A DNA stretch of 64,000 nt from VYFG01 sp965221795 (GTDB lineage: Bacteria > Pseudomonadota > Gammaproteobacteria > Arenicellales > Poriferihabitantaceae), in NCBI GenBank assembly GCA_965221795.1, contig OZ244914.1, positions 1,860,001-1,924,000 on the forward strand, in the 5' to 3' direction. The stretch's first letter is position 1. Each line of letters opens with the position of its first letter. Made by a program: the position numbers and the translations under genes. The notes under the pieces are model-generated. The model ran no database searches and was not told where the DNA came from. It was given only the letters and a program-made list of their open reading frames with translations. Below, piece after piece: positions 18,529 through 27,250 of the stretch.

Positions 18529-19107
18529 ATGTGGAATCTGCCAAATTTGTTGACCCTCTTTCGGATTGGGCTCATTCCGGTACTGGTGCTGGTCTACTTC
18601 TGGCCTCTCCCCTATCGGGAGCTGGTTCTGGCCTGTATTTTTGGGCTGGCTGCGATCACAGACTGGCTGGACGGCTTCATTGCCCGACAATTGAATGCGA
18701 TCACGCGGCTCGGGGCTTTTCTCGATCCAGTCGCCGACAAACTGATTGTTTCCAGCGCCCTGGTGTTGTTGGCCTCGGATCCCAACGTGCAGGAACGGGT
18801 TTTACACTCGGCGTCCTTTACCCTTGCTGTGACCATTATTGTCGGTCGTGAAATCACCATTTCAGCTCTCCGGGAATGGATGGCGGAACTGGGCCAACGG
18901 GGGGTAGTCGCGGTTGGCTTTCTTGGCAAGATCAAGACGATTATGCAGATGGCTTCCATCCTGATGCTGTTGTATATGCTGCCTATTCAGGGGGTGCCGA
19001 CGTTTCTGCTGGGAGAGATTGCGCTGTATCTTGCGGCCGTACTGACACTCTGGTCGATGATCGGCTATCTTCGGATAACCTGGCCTTATCTGATGCAAAA
19101 GAATTGA
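18529..19107 (+). CDS. pgsA: CDP-diacylglycerol-glycerol-3-phosphate 3-phosphatidyltransferase
   Basis: An integral membrane enzyme that makes phosphatidylglycerol phosphate from CDP-diacylglycerol. The CDP-alcohol phosphotransferase signature DG-x2-AR-x8-G-x3-D-x3-D is complete in DGFIARQLNAITRLGAFLDPVADK. Several hydrophobic helices span the rest; 192 residues is close to the usual length. I chose ATG 18529 (MWNLPNLLTLFRI), which matches homologues; a GTG at 18511 would add six residues. The gene lies 89 bp after uvrC and just before the tRNA cluster. Confidence 0.93.
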   Translation: MWNLPNLLTLFRIGLIPVLVLVYFWPLPYRELVLACIFGLAAITDWLDGFIARQLNAITRLGAFLDPVADKLIVSSALVLLASDPNVQERVLHSASFTLAVTIIVGREITISALREWMAELGQRGVVAVGFLGKIKTIMQMASILMLLYMLPIQGVPTFLLGEIALYLAAVLTLWSMIGYLRITWPYLMQKN

Positions 19108-19140
19108 TCGAATATCGACCCCGGGATGTCAAAATGGCTA

Positions 19141-19168
19141 TTGACACCGTCATCAGGTCGCATAGAAT
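19141..19168 (+). promoter_or_regulatory. Sigma-70 promoter of the tRNA cluster
   Basis: A consensus -35 TTGACA (19141-19146), a 16-bp spacer and the -10 TAGAAT (19163-19168), placed 23 bp before the first base of tRNA-Gly. Strong hexamers and position indicate the promoter for the three stable RNA genes. Confidence 0.8.
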
Positions 19169-19191
19169 CACTGCCGAATTTAGAGAACCAT

Positions 19192-19267
19192 GCGGGAATA
19201 GCTCAGTTGGTAGAGCACAACCTTGCCAAGGTTGGGGTCGCGAGTTCGAATCTCGTTTCCCGCTCCA
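19192..19267 (+). tRNA. tRNA-Gly (anticodon GCC)
   Basis: The cloverleaf is complete. The acceptor stem GCGGGAA pairs with TTCCCGC. The D arm is GCTCAGTTGGTAGAGC. The anticodon stem CAACC/GGTTG holds TTGCCAA (GCC). The T arm has GTTCGAATC, and CCA is encoded at 19265-19267. First of the Gly-Cys-Leu cluster after pgsA. Confidence 0.97.
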
Positions 19268-19417
19268 TCCCCGACTGGATGTCGGGTACTTTTTTGTCGG
19301 ACAGTTGTCCGCTGCCCGGTTCAATTTGCTTCCGATCGCTTCGGTCATGGGTTGTACCCGGATATACAGATGCCAGACAGTTCCCATACTGAAGCGATGA
19401 TGGACCCGCCACCTACC

Positions 19418-19491
19418 GGCTGAGTGGCAGAGTGGTTATGCAGCGGCCTGCAAAGCCGTGTACCTCGGTTCGATTCCGGGCTCAGCCTCCA
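19418..19491 (+). tRNA. tRNA-Cys (anticodon GCA)
   Basis: 74 nt including encoded CCA. Acceptor stem GGCTGAG/CTCAGCC, anticodon loop CTGCAAA within GCGGC/GCCGT pairing, T loop GGTTCGATTCC. Second tRNA of the cluster. Confidence 0.96.
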
Positions 19492-19514
19492 AGCGGACTC
19501 TTCGAACTTCTGTG

Positions 19515-19601
19515 GCCCGGATGGCGGAATTGGTAGACGCAAGGGACTTAAAATCCCTCGAGGTAAAACTCGTGCCGGTTCGACCCCGGCTCCGGGCACC
19601 A
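19515..19601 (+). tRNA. tRNA-Leu (anticodon TAA)
   Basis: 87 nt with the long variable arm of class II tRNAs. Acceptor stem GCCCGGA/TCCGGGC, anticodon loop ACTTAAAAT (TAA), T loop GGTTCGACCCC, encoded CCA at 19599-19601. Last of the cluster. Confidence 0.96.
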
Positions 19602-20255
19602 GCATCATCCGTTGGGTCGTGATCAGCAATCGGGCGTAGTGCAAAGCCTGTCGGTCTCCGTTGTTCCCGAACGCCATGTCGAGGCCGTTCACCCGGCTGG
19701 AAGTCTTCTGTGTTGGCGGAGGTGGCGTTGAAGGCCCGGAGTGATTTGGATGATTCTCCAATCGGTACTGAAATGTGGTAAAGCTGTGTTTTTTGGTGGT
19801 GGACAGATTCGTCGGGATGGCATTCCATTCCAGTCGACCTCGGTACCGGTTTGTGTTCCCATTCCAGCACTCAGTTCGATGGGGCCTGCAGACGAATGTC
19901 AACAGGGCCGAAGAGGGAGAGCCCTCTGCCAGTTTGCCGGGGTAACGTTTTGCCGGCCTTACTTCTGTGTCGAACTAGGTTGCGTAGTACCACTGTATTT
20001 CTTGTTGCATGGATACATGCTGCAGTCGGTCATTGGGCATCGGTACCTGTTCTGAACACTATCCCCAATGTGGACTACCAGTTGCCATAGAATCCATGCA
20101 GGAACTCCGGCTTTTTGCAATAAAACAGCTTTATAGGTCACAAAAACCCCTCCGGTTGCACTGGGTCGACACTTGGCCCAGAATTTGGTACATGTAGGTT
20201 CCTGCATGTGATACAAAAGCCCTGTGGCTGATAACCGATCCAATCACCTGTTCCC
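19602..20255. other. Intergenic stretch without a supported gene
   Basis: A 654-bp gap between tRNA-Leu and aprM. The only open frame of about 100 codons has neither family features nor neighbour-like composition. One structural item is seen: an 11-bp perfect inverted repeat, CATGCAGGAAC at 20095-20105 and GTTCCTGCATG at 20198-20208, separated by 92 bp. It may belong to the aprM upstream control region. Confidence 0.6.
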
Positions 20256-21050
20256 ATGTTGACAACCAATCCTTTCGCCGAAATCTCGGTGACGATCCCG
20301 CCTGCGGCCATGCAGACCTTTCTGGTCGTCATGATTCTGCTGGTTGTGGGAGGCACGATTTTTGATGTGATTCACAAGAAAAGTGCACAGTATTTTTTCC
20401 AGAACATGAAGAAGGCAAAGTCGGCCAGCACCCGCCAGGTCGGAAGCGGCGAGAAAGTTGGCATTGCCCTTGCTACCGTAGCCCATGATGTCCTGGCTTC
20501 GGGCGAGTTCTGTAATACCCGTCGCCGTATGGCACACCTGCTGACGATGTATGGGTTCATTTTGTTTGTGGTCACCACTTGCACGATGATTTTCGGCTAC
20601 GGGAGTTCCACGGCCGTGACGCCCGCGATTCACCCATTGCTATGGCATTTGGGTGCGCTCATGGTCTGTGCAGGTGGCTACTGGTTCTGGTTCTTTATTC
20701 GAGTCGATGTGGCGGCGGAGGGGCATTCACCATTCCGTTTCATGGCGGCAGATCTTTTCGTGGTCTCTTTGGTTGCCTGTGCCACTTTTGCCCTGGTTTG
20801 GTCGTTTGCGCTCAATGTCGGCCCCGGCCCTGTATCCTGGCTCTTTTTCTTCCTTTTCGTGGCTTCGGCTGTTGTGCTGTTCGGCGGAGTGCCCTGGTCC
20901 AAATTTGCCCATATGTTTTTCAAGCCGGCCGCTGCCTTTGAGAAGCGGATTTCGACAGCCGATGGTTCCGGCAATAATTTGCCCCCGCCGGCGGATGCGC
21001 CCGCCCAGTTCGGGCTGGGGATCAAGCGAGAGTTGCCTCGTCACTACTGA
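20256..21050 (+). CDS. aprM: Adenylylsulfate reductase membrane anchor AprM
   Basis: A 264-residue integral membrane protein with about five hydrophobic segments (for example AMQTFLVVMILLVVGGTIFDV, LLTMYGFILFVVTTCTMIFGYG, SWLFFFLFVASAVVLFGG). It sits directly before aprB and aprA. In sulfur-oxidising bacteria this position is held by AprM, thought to link the cytoplasmic APS reductase to the quinone pool in place of the Qmo complex. Features such as GEFCNTRRRMAHLLTMYGF and PWSKFAHMF resemble respiratory heme-b anchor subunits. The assignment rests mainly on gene context and topology. Confidence 0.85.
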   Translation: MLTTNPFAEISVTIPPAAMQTFLVVMILLVVGGTIFDVIHKKSAQYFFQNMKKAKSASTRQVGSGEKVGIALATVAHDVLASGEFCNTRRRMAHLLTMYGFILFVVTTCTMIFGYGSSTAVTPAIHPLLWHLGALMVCAGGYWFWFFIRVDVAAEGHSPFRFMAADLFVVSLVACATFALVWSFALNVGPGPVSWLFFFLFVASAVVLFGGVPWSKFAHMFFKPAAAFEKRISTADGSGNNLPPPADAPAQFGLGIKRELPRHY

Positions 21051-21118
21051 ATGCCGGACAGTCCCACATACGGAAACCGGCTCCACCTGAAGACTCCTAA
21101 CTGACGAAATAAATCACC

Positions 21119-21589
21119 ATGCCAACATTTGTATACATGACGCGTTGCGATGGCTGTGGCCATTGTGTGGATATCTGTCCCTCGGACATCATGCATATCG
21201 ACAAGACGTACCGTCGAGCCATGAATATTGAACCCAATATGTGTTGGGAATGCTATTCCTGTGTGAAGGCGTGCCCGCAAAATGCCATTGACTGTCGAGG
21301 ATATGCAGACTTTGCGCCCCTCGGACACAGTGTCCGCGTATTGCGGGAGGAAGAGAAAGGTACCATCTCATGGCGCATCAAGTTCCGTGACGGTCGGGAG
21401 AAAAATTTTGTTTCTCCCATCACCACTCAGCCCTGGGGAGAAAAAATTCCTCGGCTTGCCGACTTGGCCGTTCCCGATGCGCAGGCACTTGAGTCCGAGT
21501 TACTGTGTCATGAACCGGATGCCTTGAACATCGACTCCGGGTTGCCGACCATCGACAAATCGAAATTCCGGCAAGGGGTATACTACTGA
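21119..21589 (+). CDS. aprB: Adenylylsulfate (APS) reductase beta subunit
   Basis: A 156-residue iron-sulfur subunit with two [4Fe-4S] sites. Ferredoxin-like cysteine runs are CDGCGHCVDICP (near residues 9-20) and CWECYSCVKACP (near 42-53). It passes electrons between AprA's FAD and the membrane. The C-terminal tail (KSKFRQGVYY) wraps around AprA in known structures. The stop overlaps the aprA start (TGATG). In sulfur oxidisers the enzyme runs in reverse, turning sulfite and AMP into APS. Confidence 0.96.
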   Translation: MPTFVYMTRCDGCGHCVDICPSDIMHIDKTYRRAMNIEPNMCWECYSCVKACPQNAIDCRGYADFAPLGHSVRVLREEEKGTISWRIKFRDGREKNFVSPITTQPWGEKIPRLADLAVPDAQALESELLCHEPDALNIDSGLPTIDKSKFRQGVYY

Positions 21590-23421
21590 TGGCCTTCAAA
21601 ACCGTATTTGAGGATTGCGACATTCTGGTTGTTGGCGGTGGAATGGGCGGCACCGGTGCGGCCTATGAAGCGCGCTACTGGGGTCGGGATCTCAAGATCG
21701 TCGTCGCCGAAAAGGCGAACATTGATCGCTCCGGCGCTGTTGCTCAGGGGTTGTATGCCATCAACTGCTACATGGGCATGCAGTGGGATGAAAACCAGCC
21801 CGAGGATCATGTCCGCTATGCCCGCAATGACCTGATGGGAATGGTGCGGGAAGACCTTGCCTTCGATATGGCCCGGCATGTGGACTCCACCGTGCACAAG
21901 TTTGAAGAGTGGGGATTGCCCCTGATGCGGGACCCGGAAACTGGTCGCTATCAGCGCGAAGGCAAATGGCAAATCATGATCCATGGTGAGAGCTACAAGC
22001 CCATTGTGGCAGAAGCGGCCCGCAAGTCGGCAGACAAGATCTATAACCGTATCATGGTAACCCACTTGCTGATGGATGAAAGCCGTGCCAATCGGGTGGG
22101 GGGTGCCGTAGGCTTTAATGTCCGTACGGGTGATTTTCATGTATTCCGTGCGAAGGCCGTCATTGTCGGTGCCGGAGGCGCTTCCCATATCTTCAAGCCA
22201 CGTTCCGTAGGGGAGGGCATGGGGCGGACTTGGTATGCGCCCTGGAGCTCTGCTTCTGCCTATGCCTTGCCGATTCTGGCAGGTGCGAAAATGACCCAGA
22301 TGGAAAATCGCATCGTGCTGTGCCGGTTCAAGGATGGATATGGTCCGGTGGGTGCCTACTTCCTGCACCTCAAGACCTATACCCAGAACGCCTATGGTGA
22401 AGAGTATGAGTCCAAGTGGTATGAGCACACCAAGAACCTGGTGGGAGAATACATTGACCATCATCCGACGCCTACCTGCCTGCGAAACCATGCGTTTATT
22501 GAGGAAATGAAAGCAGGTCGTGGCCCGATTCATATGGTGACCAAGGAAGCTTTCCAGGATCCGCACAAGGAGGTGATTGGATGGGAGAATTTCCTTGGCA
22601 TGACGGTGGGCCAAGCGGTGGTGTGGGCATCCCAGGACATTGATCCCAAATACATCAATCCCGAATTGACTACTTCGGAGCCCTATGTCATGGGCTCCCA
22701 TGCGACCTGTTCCGGAGCCTGGGCCAGCGGTCCGGAAGATGTGTCACCGGATGAGTACTACTGGGGTTATAACCGGATGATGACGGTGGACGGGTTGTTT
22801 GGTGCCGGGGATGCGCTGGGAGGAACGGCGCATGCGTTTTCCTCCGGTTCGTTTACCGAGGGCCGATTGGCGGCCAAGGCCGCAGTGCGGTTTGTGCGCG
22901 ATCATGGCAAGGATGAAATTCGGGTTTCCGAGCGCCAGTATGGAGATCTCAAGACAGCAGTATATCAGCCGTTGGAAAACTATCAGGTTGGCAGCAATGA
23001 AATTGTCGGTGGGACGGTATCACCGAGTTATATCCTGCCCATCCATGGCCTTCAGCGCCTGGAAAAAATCATGGACGAGTATGCCGGGGGGATCAGCAAC
23101 AACTATATGACCAACGAGCCCCTGCTGCTACGAGGAATGGAACTGCTCAAAACCCTGCATGAGGACCTCGAACATATCGGTGCGGAAGACCTGCACCAAC
23201 TCCAGCGGGCCTGGGAACTCAAGCACCGTGCCATTGCGTCCGAGTGTGTGGTTCACCATACCTTGTTTCGTCAGGAAACGCGCTGGCCGGGGTACTACTA
23301 TCGAGGGGATTACATGAAGCTGGATGATGAAAATTGGCATGCATTGACCCTGTCTCGGCGGGATCCCGAATCTGGAGAGTGGACCATGGAGAAAGCGCCT
23401 GTATATCACATCGTCGACTGA
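21589..23421 (+). CDS. aprA: Adenylylsulfate (APS) reductase alpha subunit
   Basis: A 610-residue flavoprotein of the fumarate-reductase superfamily. An N-terminal FAD-binding fold (CDILVVGGGMGGTGAAYEARYWG) is followed by NIDRSGAVAQGLYAINCYMG, HGESYKPIVAEAA, and the FAD-adenine region GLFGAGDALGGTAHAFSSGSFTEG, all typical of AprA. Cytoplasmic; it forms AprAB and couples sulfite oxidation to AMP-dependent APS formation, after which sulfate adenylyltransferase yields ATP. Length is normal and the frame intact. The 219 bp after it hold no gene. Confidence 0.97.
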   Translation: MAFKTVFEDCDILVVGGGMGGTGAAYEARYWGRDLKIVVAEKANIDRSGAVAQGLYAINCYMGMQWDENQPEDHVRYARNDLMGMVREDLAFDMARHVDSTVHKFEEWGLPLMRDPETGRYQREGKWQIMIHGESYKPIVAEAARKSADKIYNRIMVTHLLMDESRANRVGGAVGFNVRTGDFHVFRAKAVIVGAGGASHIFKPRSVGEGMGRTWYAPWSSASAYALPILAGAKMTQMENRIVLCRFKDGYGPVGAYFLHLKTYTQNAYGEEYESKWYEHTKNLVGEYIDHHPTPTCLRNHAFIEEMKAGRGPIHMVTKEAFQDPHKEVIGWENFLGMTVGQAVVWASQDIDPKYINPELTTSEPYVMGSHATCSGAWASGPEDVSPDEYYWGYNRMMTVDGLFGAGDALGGTAHAFSSGSFTEGRLAAKAAVRFVRDHGKDEIRVSERQYGDLKTAVYQPLENYQVGSNEIVGGTVSPSYILPIHGLQRLEKIMDEYAGGISNNYMTNEPLLLRGMELLKTLHEDLEHIGAEDLHQLQRAWELKHRAIASECVVHHTLFRQETRWPGYYYRGDYMKLDDENWHALTLSRRDPESGEWTMEKAPVYHIVD

Positions 23422-23640
23422 TTTGCCGGTTGCCGGGGGTCGGTCGGAGCCAGTGTGTAGCCCAGCCCGGGCTGCCTCTTTCGTTCCGGTAGATGGTGTC
23501 TCCTGTTGTTGGCCCCGCTCTCCCCGATGAAGTTACGCCTACTCACCGGTGGCTCGTGACCGGAAAGGGCAGGCTTGGCCTGCTCCCTCGTTGTGGCCGC
23601 CCTGTGAACCGATACAGTACCCTGTTTTCGGAATTGGAGA

Positions 23641-25179
23641 ATGGGTAATCTGGAAACACTGTCACAGACTTTCGACTATCCTCCCGAAGTGTTGGCATCC
23701 TTGCGGGCTTGTGTGACCGCCCGCAATGTGCGTGCGCTGCAGGTGCCAGTTCTCCTCAAGGCATCTTGCCGGCATCTGGATGTTCTGCAGCAGCGATTGG
23801 CATCACTGTGCCAAGACGACTCTGTGGACCAGGAACTGGCCCATGCCGCCAGCCGCCTCCAACTCGGCCTTCATACTGGCAACGGGTTCACAGTCGAAAA
23901 GATGGCCTCCGATCTTGGAGATTTGTTGACTATGCCCGCTATGGTTGGGGCATCCATCTGGGCCACAGTTCAGGAGTGTCAGGCCTTGGCCGCTGCCGCG
24001 ATGCAGAATTATCAAGCAGCGGCAGCACTCTGCTTCGAGGCGGTCGAAATCCCCGGTCTTGCCGTGGCGCAACAATGGCACCTGGCCCACTGTCATGCGG
24101 TGTGGTTGGGGGATCATGGCAGGGAATTTGATGATGAGGCTGCATTGCAGAAGGCTATTGACTTCCTGCGGACACGAGTCTTGACTCTTGCCCGGGAATG
24201 CGGAGAAGCCGGCCCTGAGGCCAGCACTTTTGAAACCTTGGGGAATATCCTTGGTGTCCTCGGCCAGCGGCGAATGGGCACACGATACCTGGAGGAAGCG
24301 ATTGATGCCTTTCGGGAAGCGCTGGCGCACCGCGACCCGGAGACTGCCGCAACTGCGTGGGCCAATGCCCAGAATGGTCTGGGCAATGCACTTGGTGTCT
24401 TGGGGCAGCGCCAGTCAGATGATGGCCTGTGTCAACAGGCTATTGTGGCGTTCGAACGGGCACTGGAGTTTCGGACCGAAGAGCACACTCCGGATGACTG
24501 GGCTTCGACTTTGAACAATCTGGCGGCGGTACTGCAGTCGCTGGGACGCAAGAACAAGGACCCCAAGATACTGAAACGCGCTGTTGAATCCTACCGGTCG
24601 GTTCTTCGGGTGTGGACCAGGGCTCGTGTCCCCATGGACTGGGCCGCAACCATGTACAACCTTGGCACCGCTCTGAGTGCTTTGGGTGACCACCGTCGGG
24701 GCCCACGCACCTTGGAGCAGGCGGTGGCAGCCTACCATAGTGCCTTGGCCGAACGCCCTCGGGACCACTTGCCGGAAGAATGGGCCATGACGTATAACAA
24801 CCTGGGTACGGCCCTGCAGAAACTGGCCGAACGGGAACAAAGCGTGGCTCTTATGCAGAAGGCTACCGAGGCTTATGAAAATACGCTGGCAGAATGGTCG
24901 CGAGAAAAAGCACCCATGACCTGGGCTATGACCATGGCAAACCTGGGGGTGGCCCGTTGCCAACTAGCCGCCATGAAAGAAGATATTGAAACGGCAGACT
25001 GGGCGGTGGGAGAGATCCAATCGGCAGTCGATGTCTTTCGGGGGGCCAGTCACGCACAGTATACGGAACTCGGGGAGGAGCAACTGTCATTGGCCCGCCA
25101 ACTGCTAGCGACACTGGTGGCGAAGGCGGACCCCGATCATACCGAAGCAGTCAGGCTGACCATGAAGATCAACAGCTGA
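23641..25179 (+). CDS. Tetratricopeptide repeat protein
   Basis: A 512-residue all-helical protein. From about residue 190 it has at least five TPR-like units of about 55 residues with recurring patterns such as WANAQNGLGNALGVLGQR, WASTLNNLAAVLQSLGRK, WAATMYNLGTALSALGDH, WAMTYNNLGTALQKLAER and WAMTMANLGVARCQL. This long 'W-A-x-T-x-x-N-L-G' form is found in scaffold-type TPR proteins. There is no signal peptide or membrane segment. A GGAG lies only about three bases before ATG 23641, so the start is not certain. It stands alone after aprMBA; a link to sulfur metabolism is not shown. Confidence 0.8.
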   Translation: MGNLETLSQTFDYPPEVLASLRACVTARNVRALQVPVLLKASCRHLDVLQQRLASLCQDDSVDQELAHAASRLQLGLHTGNGFTVEKMASDLGDLLTMPAMVGASIWATVQECQALAAAAMQNYQAAAALCFEAVEIPGLAVAQQWHLAHCHAVWLGDHGREFDDEAALQKAIDFLRTRVLTLARECGEAGPEASTFETLGNILGVLGQRRMGTRYLEEAIDAFREALAHRDPETAATAWANAQNGLGNALGVLGQRQSDDGLCQQAIVAFERALEFRTEEHTPDDWASTLNNLAAVLQSLGRKNKDPKILKRAVESYRSVLRVWTRARVPMDWAATMYNLGTALSALGDHRRGPRTLEQAVAAYHSALAERPRDHLPEEWAMTYNNLGTALQKLAEREQSVALMQKATEAYENTLAEWSREKAPMTWAMTMANLGVARCQLAAMKEDIETADWAVGEIQSAVDVFRGASHAQYTELGEEQLSLARQLLATLVAKADPDHTEAVRLTMKINS

Positions 25180-25238
25180 CTCTCCGCTAGCGGCCGCGGC
25201 ATGTCTTGTCGGATATGGACCTGGATGGACAGGCCCGG

Positions 25239-25835
25239 TTATTTCCGAATGCCTTCGATCGTGAAATAGATTTCTGCTGTACGGGAGGCCGGGCCGAGAT
25301 TGTAGTCGATCCCGAAATCAGACATGGTGATGGTGGTGGTTCCTTCAAAACCGGCCCGGTACTTACCCCAAGGATCCTTGCCCTCCCCGATGTGACGCAT
25401 TTCCAGAGTGACCGGGAGTGTTACCCCTCGCAATGTCAGATCGCCGGTCAGCAAGCCTTCCTCTCTGCCGGTTTTCTCATAGGCTGTACTGACGAATCGG
25501 GCCGTGGGGTATTTTTTGGAGTACAGGAAATCCTTGCCGCGGAGATGAAGGTTGCGTTTGGCATGGTGTGTCTCCACGGTGCCGGTTTTGATCTCCAGTT
25601 CCACGAAAGCCACTGATGGGTCATCCGCATCCCAACGGAAACTGCCGGTGAAATCGGGAAATTCCCCGAGTACATAACTGAATCCCAGATGGGAAACTTT
25701 GAACTGGATGAAGGCGTGCTTGCCCTTGATGTCCATTGCGTAGTCCGCCGCTTGGGCCGGTGGCAGGACCAACGAAATCGCCAGGCACAGCAGAATCCAC
25801 ATTCTGTTGTGGAGAAATGTCTTGTATGAACGCAT
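25239..25835 (-). CDS. YceI-like periplasmic lipid-binding protein
   Basis: A 198-residue lipocalin-fold protein with a signal peptide (cleavage near PPAQAADY). The YceI pattern is clear: KGKHAFIQFKVSHLGFSYVLGEFPDFTGSF near the N-terminus, then FVSTAYEKTG, LTGDLTLRGVTLPVTLEM, and GFEGTTTITMSDFGIDYNLG near the end. These proteins bind isoprenoid or other amphiphiles in the periplasm. It lies next to a cytochrome b561 gene on the same strand, a pairing often seen with YceI proteins. Confidence 0.93.
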   Translation of the reverse strand: MRSYKTFLHNRMWILLCLAISLVLPPAQAADYAMDIKGKHAFIQFKVSHLGFSYVLGEFPDFTGSFRWDADDPSVAFVELEIKTGTVETHHAKRNLHLRGKDFLYSKKYPTARFVSTAYEKTGREEGLLTGDLTLRGVTLPVTLEMRHIGEGKDPWGKYRAGFEGTTTITMSDFGIDYNLGPASRTAEIYFTIEGIRK

Positions 25836-25879
25836 GGATGTCGGTTCCTCCTCAAAAGGTTTGGTGGGGGTTAAAGCAT

Positions 25880-26437
25880 TCAGGGTCTCTTTTTGAGACC
25901 CAACATCTTTCTCAGGGTTTCATCGTGGTCCCAAAAGTGGTGCTTAAGGGCCCCTGCCATATGGAGAAAAACCAGTCCCATCAGTATCCATGCCAACCAC
26001 AGATGCAGAAGCAGGCAGAGGTCTTCTTCACCCTTGACTTGCGGGTTCATCAAGGCAGGCATGACAAACCAGTCAAACACGGGGATTCCCTCCCCTTCGG
26101 CTGTGGATAGCAAGTAGCCGAATACTACAATGGCCACCAGTAACACATGCATACTGCGTTGCACCAGTCGGGAAATGAGGCGTGCCAGTGGTCCCACTCC
26201 TCGGCCCGGGGTGGGACGACAGTTGATCATCGACCATCCGATTCGGACTACAATCCCGATTGCCAACAACACCCCCAAACTCTCATGAATATGAGGCAGC
26301 AACTGGCTCATCGGATCATAATACCCCATCCCGGTCATGAACAGTCCCAGAGAGAATTCGACCACCACCGTGATCGCGATGATCCAGTGCAGAAATACGG
26401 CAACCAGACCATAACGGTGTGGACGATTGATCAACAT
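25880..26437 (-). CDS. Cytochrome b561 family protein
   Basis: A 185-residue di-heme membrane protein with four hydrophobic helices. Heme-ligand histidines occur in YGLVAVFLHWIIAI, LLPHIHESLGVLL, SMHVLLVAIVVFGY and LHLWLAWILMGLVFLHMAGALKHHFWD. I start at ATG 26437 (MLINRPHRYG), because prokaryotic b561 proteins begin with this R-x-Y motif; an upstream ATG at 26479 would add 14 atypical residues. It probably moves electrons between quinol and a periplasmic acceptor. The YceI gene follows after 44 bp. Confidence 0.9.
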   Translation of the reverse strand: MLINRPHRYGLVAVFLHWIIAITVVVEFSLGLFMTGMGYYDPMSQLLPHIHESLGVLLAIGIVVRIGWSMINCRPTPGRGVGPLARLISRLVQRSMHVLLVAIVVFGYLLSTAEGEGIPVFDWFVMPALMNPQVKGEEDLCLLLHLWLAWILMGLVFLHMAGALKHHFWDHDETLRKMLGLKKRP

Positions 26438-26790
26438 GGCGTTTTTTATGGAGCTTACATACATTAGTGGGTACACCACATTATGTTGATCCCGACGACC
26501 CCGAAACCTTCCCGAAAGGGAGGGGACCTCATTGCGACAATCTTACAAGAAGCGCATCCTCAAGCTGACGCAGATCCGCCGACCGCAACGACAGGGGGAT
26601 GTGGATGGCATTTTCCGATTCAGCAAACTTCTTGTTCAGCACCAGCGCAATCGATGATCTGGCTCGCGGTTCCAGAAGTCCTCAGACGGAAAATGCGCCA
26701 AAACGCCTGGGGAGGGCTGAAAATCGCCCTTATTCGACCAATCCGGGGCGGCCAGTAAGAGGTTGCCTGATTCGCGACCGTGGAGGCGCT
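26438..26790. other. Intergenic stretch with a possible gene remnant
   Basis: No intact gene. On the minus strand about 26531-26680 translates as a plausible C-terminal gene fragment, ending SENAIHIPLSL then RSADLRQLEDALLVRLSQ, preceded in frame by a stop. It may be the remnant of a gene displaced by the duplications to its right. A GGGCTGAAAATCGCCC hairpin at about 26715-26735 recurs in the next two repeat units. Confidence 0.3.
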
Positions 26791-27066
26791 TCAAAACCGG
26801 ATGAGGAATCCAAGAATGACCACCGCGGCTACCCACAGTCCGATCTGCCAGCGCAGATTGTCCTTGTCTCGCCTATGGGTTTCCGCATCGCGTTCGATAT
26901 CCCGCCTGGTCATATCGGTCTTCCAGTTGGCCATGTCAGTCTTCCAGTTGGCCATGTCGGCCCGTAACCGATCCACTGCCGACTCGGTTTCAGCGTAATT
27001 TGCTTTCATGTCTGCCCTCAATACAGCGACTTCTTTTGCCAGTTCCTGAATATCACTTCCCATCAT
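26791..27066 (-). CDS. Small coiled-coil membrane-anchored protein, paralogue A
   Basis: A 91-residue protein: a short N-terminal helix (IQELAKEVAVLRADMKANYAETESAVDRLR), then exact heptads DMANWKT (two copies), a charged KDIERDAETHRRDKDNLRW-type region, and a single C-terminal membrane helix (IGLWVAAVVILGFLIRF). It would sit in the inner membrane by its tail with the coiled coil in the cytoplasm. It resembles DUF1640/CCDC90-like proteins in layout only. Two near-identical paralogues follow. The start ATGATG is preceded by GGATAG repeats that also supply the AGGA ribosome site. Confidence 0.75.
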   Translation of the reverse strand: MMGSDIQELAKEVAVLRADMKANYAETESAVDRLRADMANWKTDMANWKTDMTRRDIERDAETHRRDKDNLRWQIGLWVAAVVILGFLIRF

Positions 27067-27070
27067 ATTC

Positions 27071-27095
27071 CTATCCTATCCTATCCTATCCTATC
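27071..27095. repeat. Pentanucleotide microsatellite (CTATC x5) in leader of paralogue A
   Basis: Five exact CTATC units end four bases before the start codon of the 26791-27066 gene; on the coding strand they read GATAG repeats merging with the AGGA ribosome site. The equivalent leaders of the other two paralogues carry only two units (27594-27603 and 28102-28111). Copy number thus varies between paralogues. Confidence 0.9.
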
Positions 27096-27250
27096 CGATT
27101 GCGGATCGGTTTTTCAAGTTTCGGTTTCACCCGGCTCTGTGCAGATTGTCCAGGTTGCACCTACCCTTGGGAAGGGCTGAAAATCGCCCTTGTTCGACCA
27201 ATCCGGGGGCGACAGTAAGAGTTTGCCTGATTTACGGCCGTGGAGGCGCT

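Noticed and set aside
19741..20055. 104-codon plus-strand ORF after the tRNA cluster
   Set aside because: Composition unlike neighbouring genes, no recognisable domain, no ribosome site; treated as non-coding.
23460..23480. Possible terminator AGCCCAGCCCGGGCTGC after aprA
   Set aside because: Short GC-rich self-complementary run with no T-tract; not strong enough to call.
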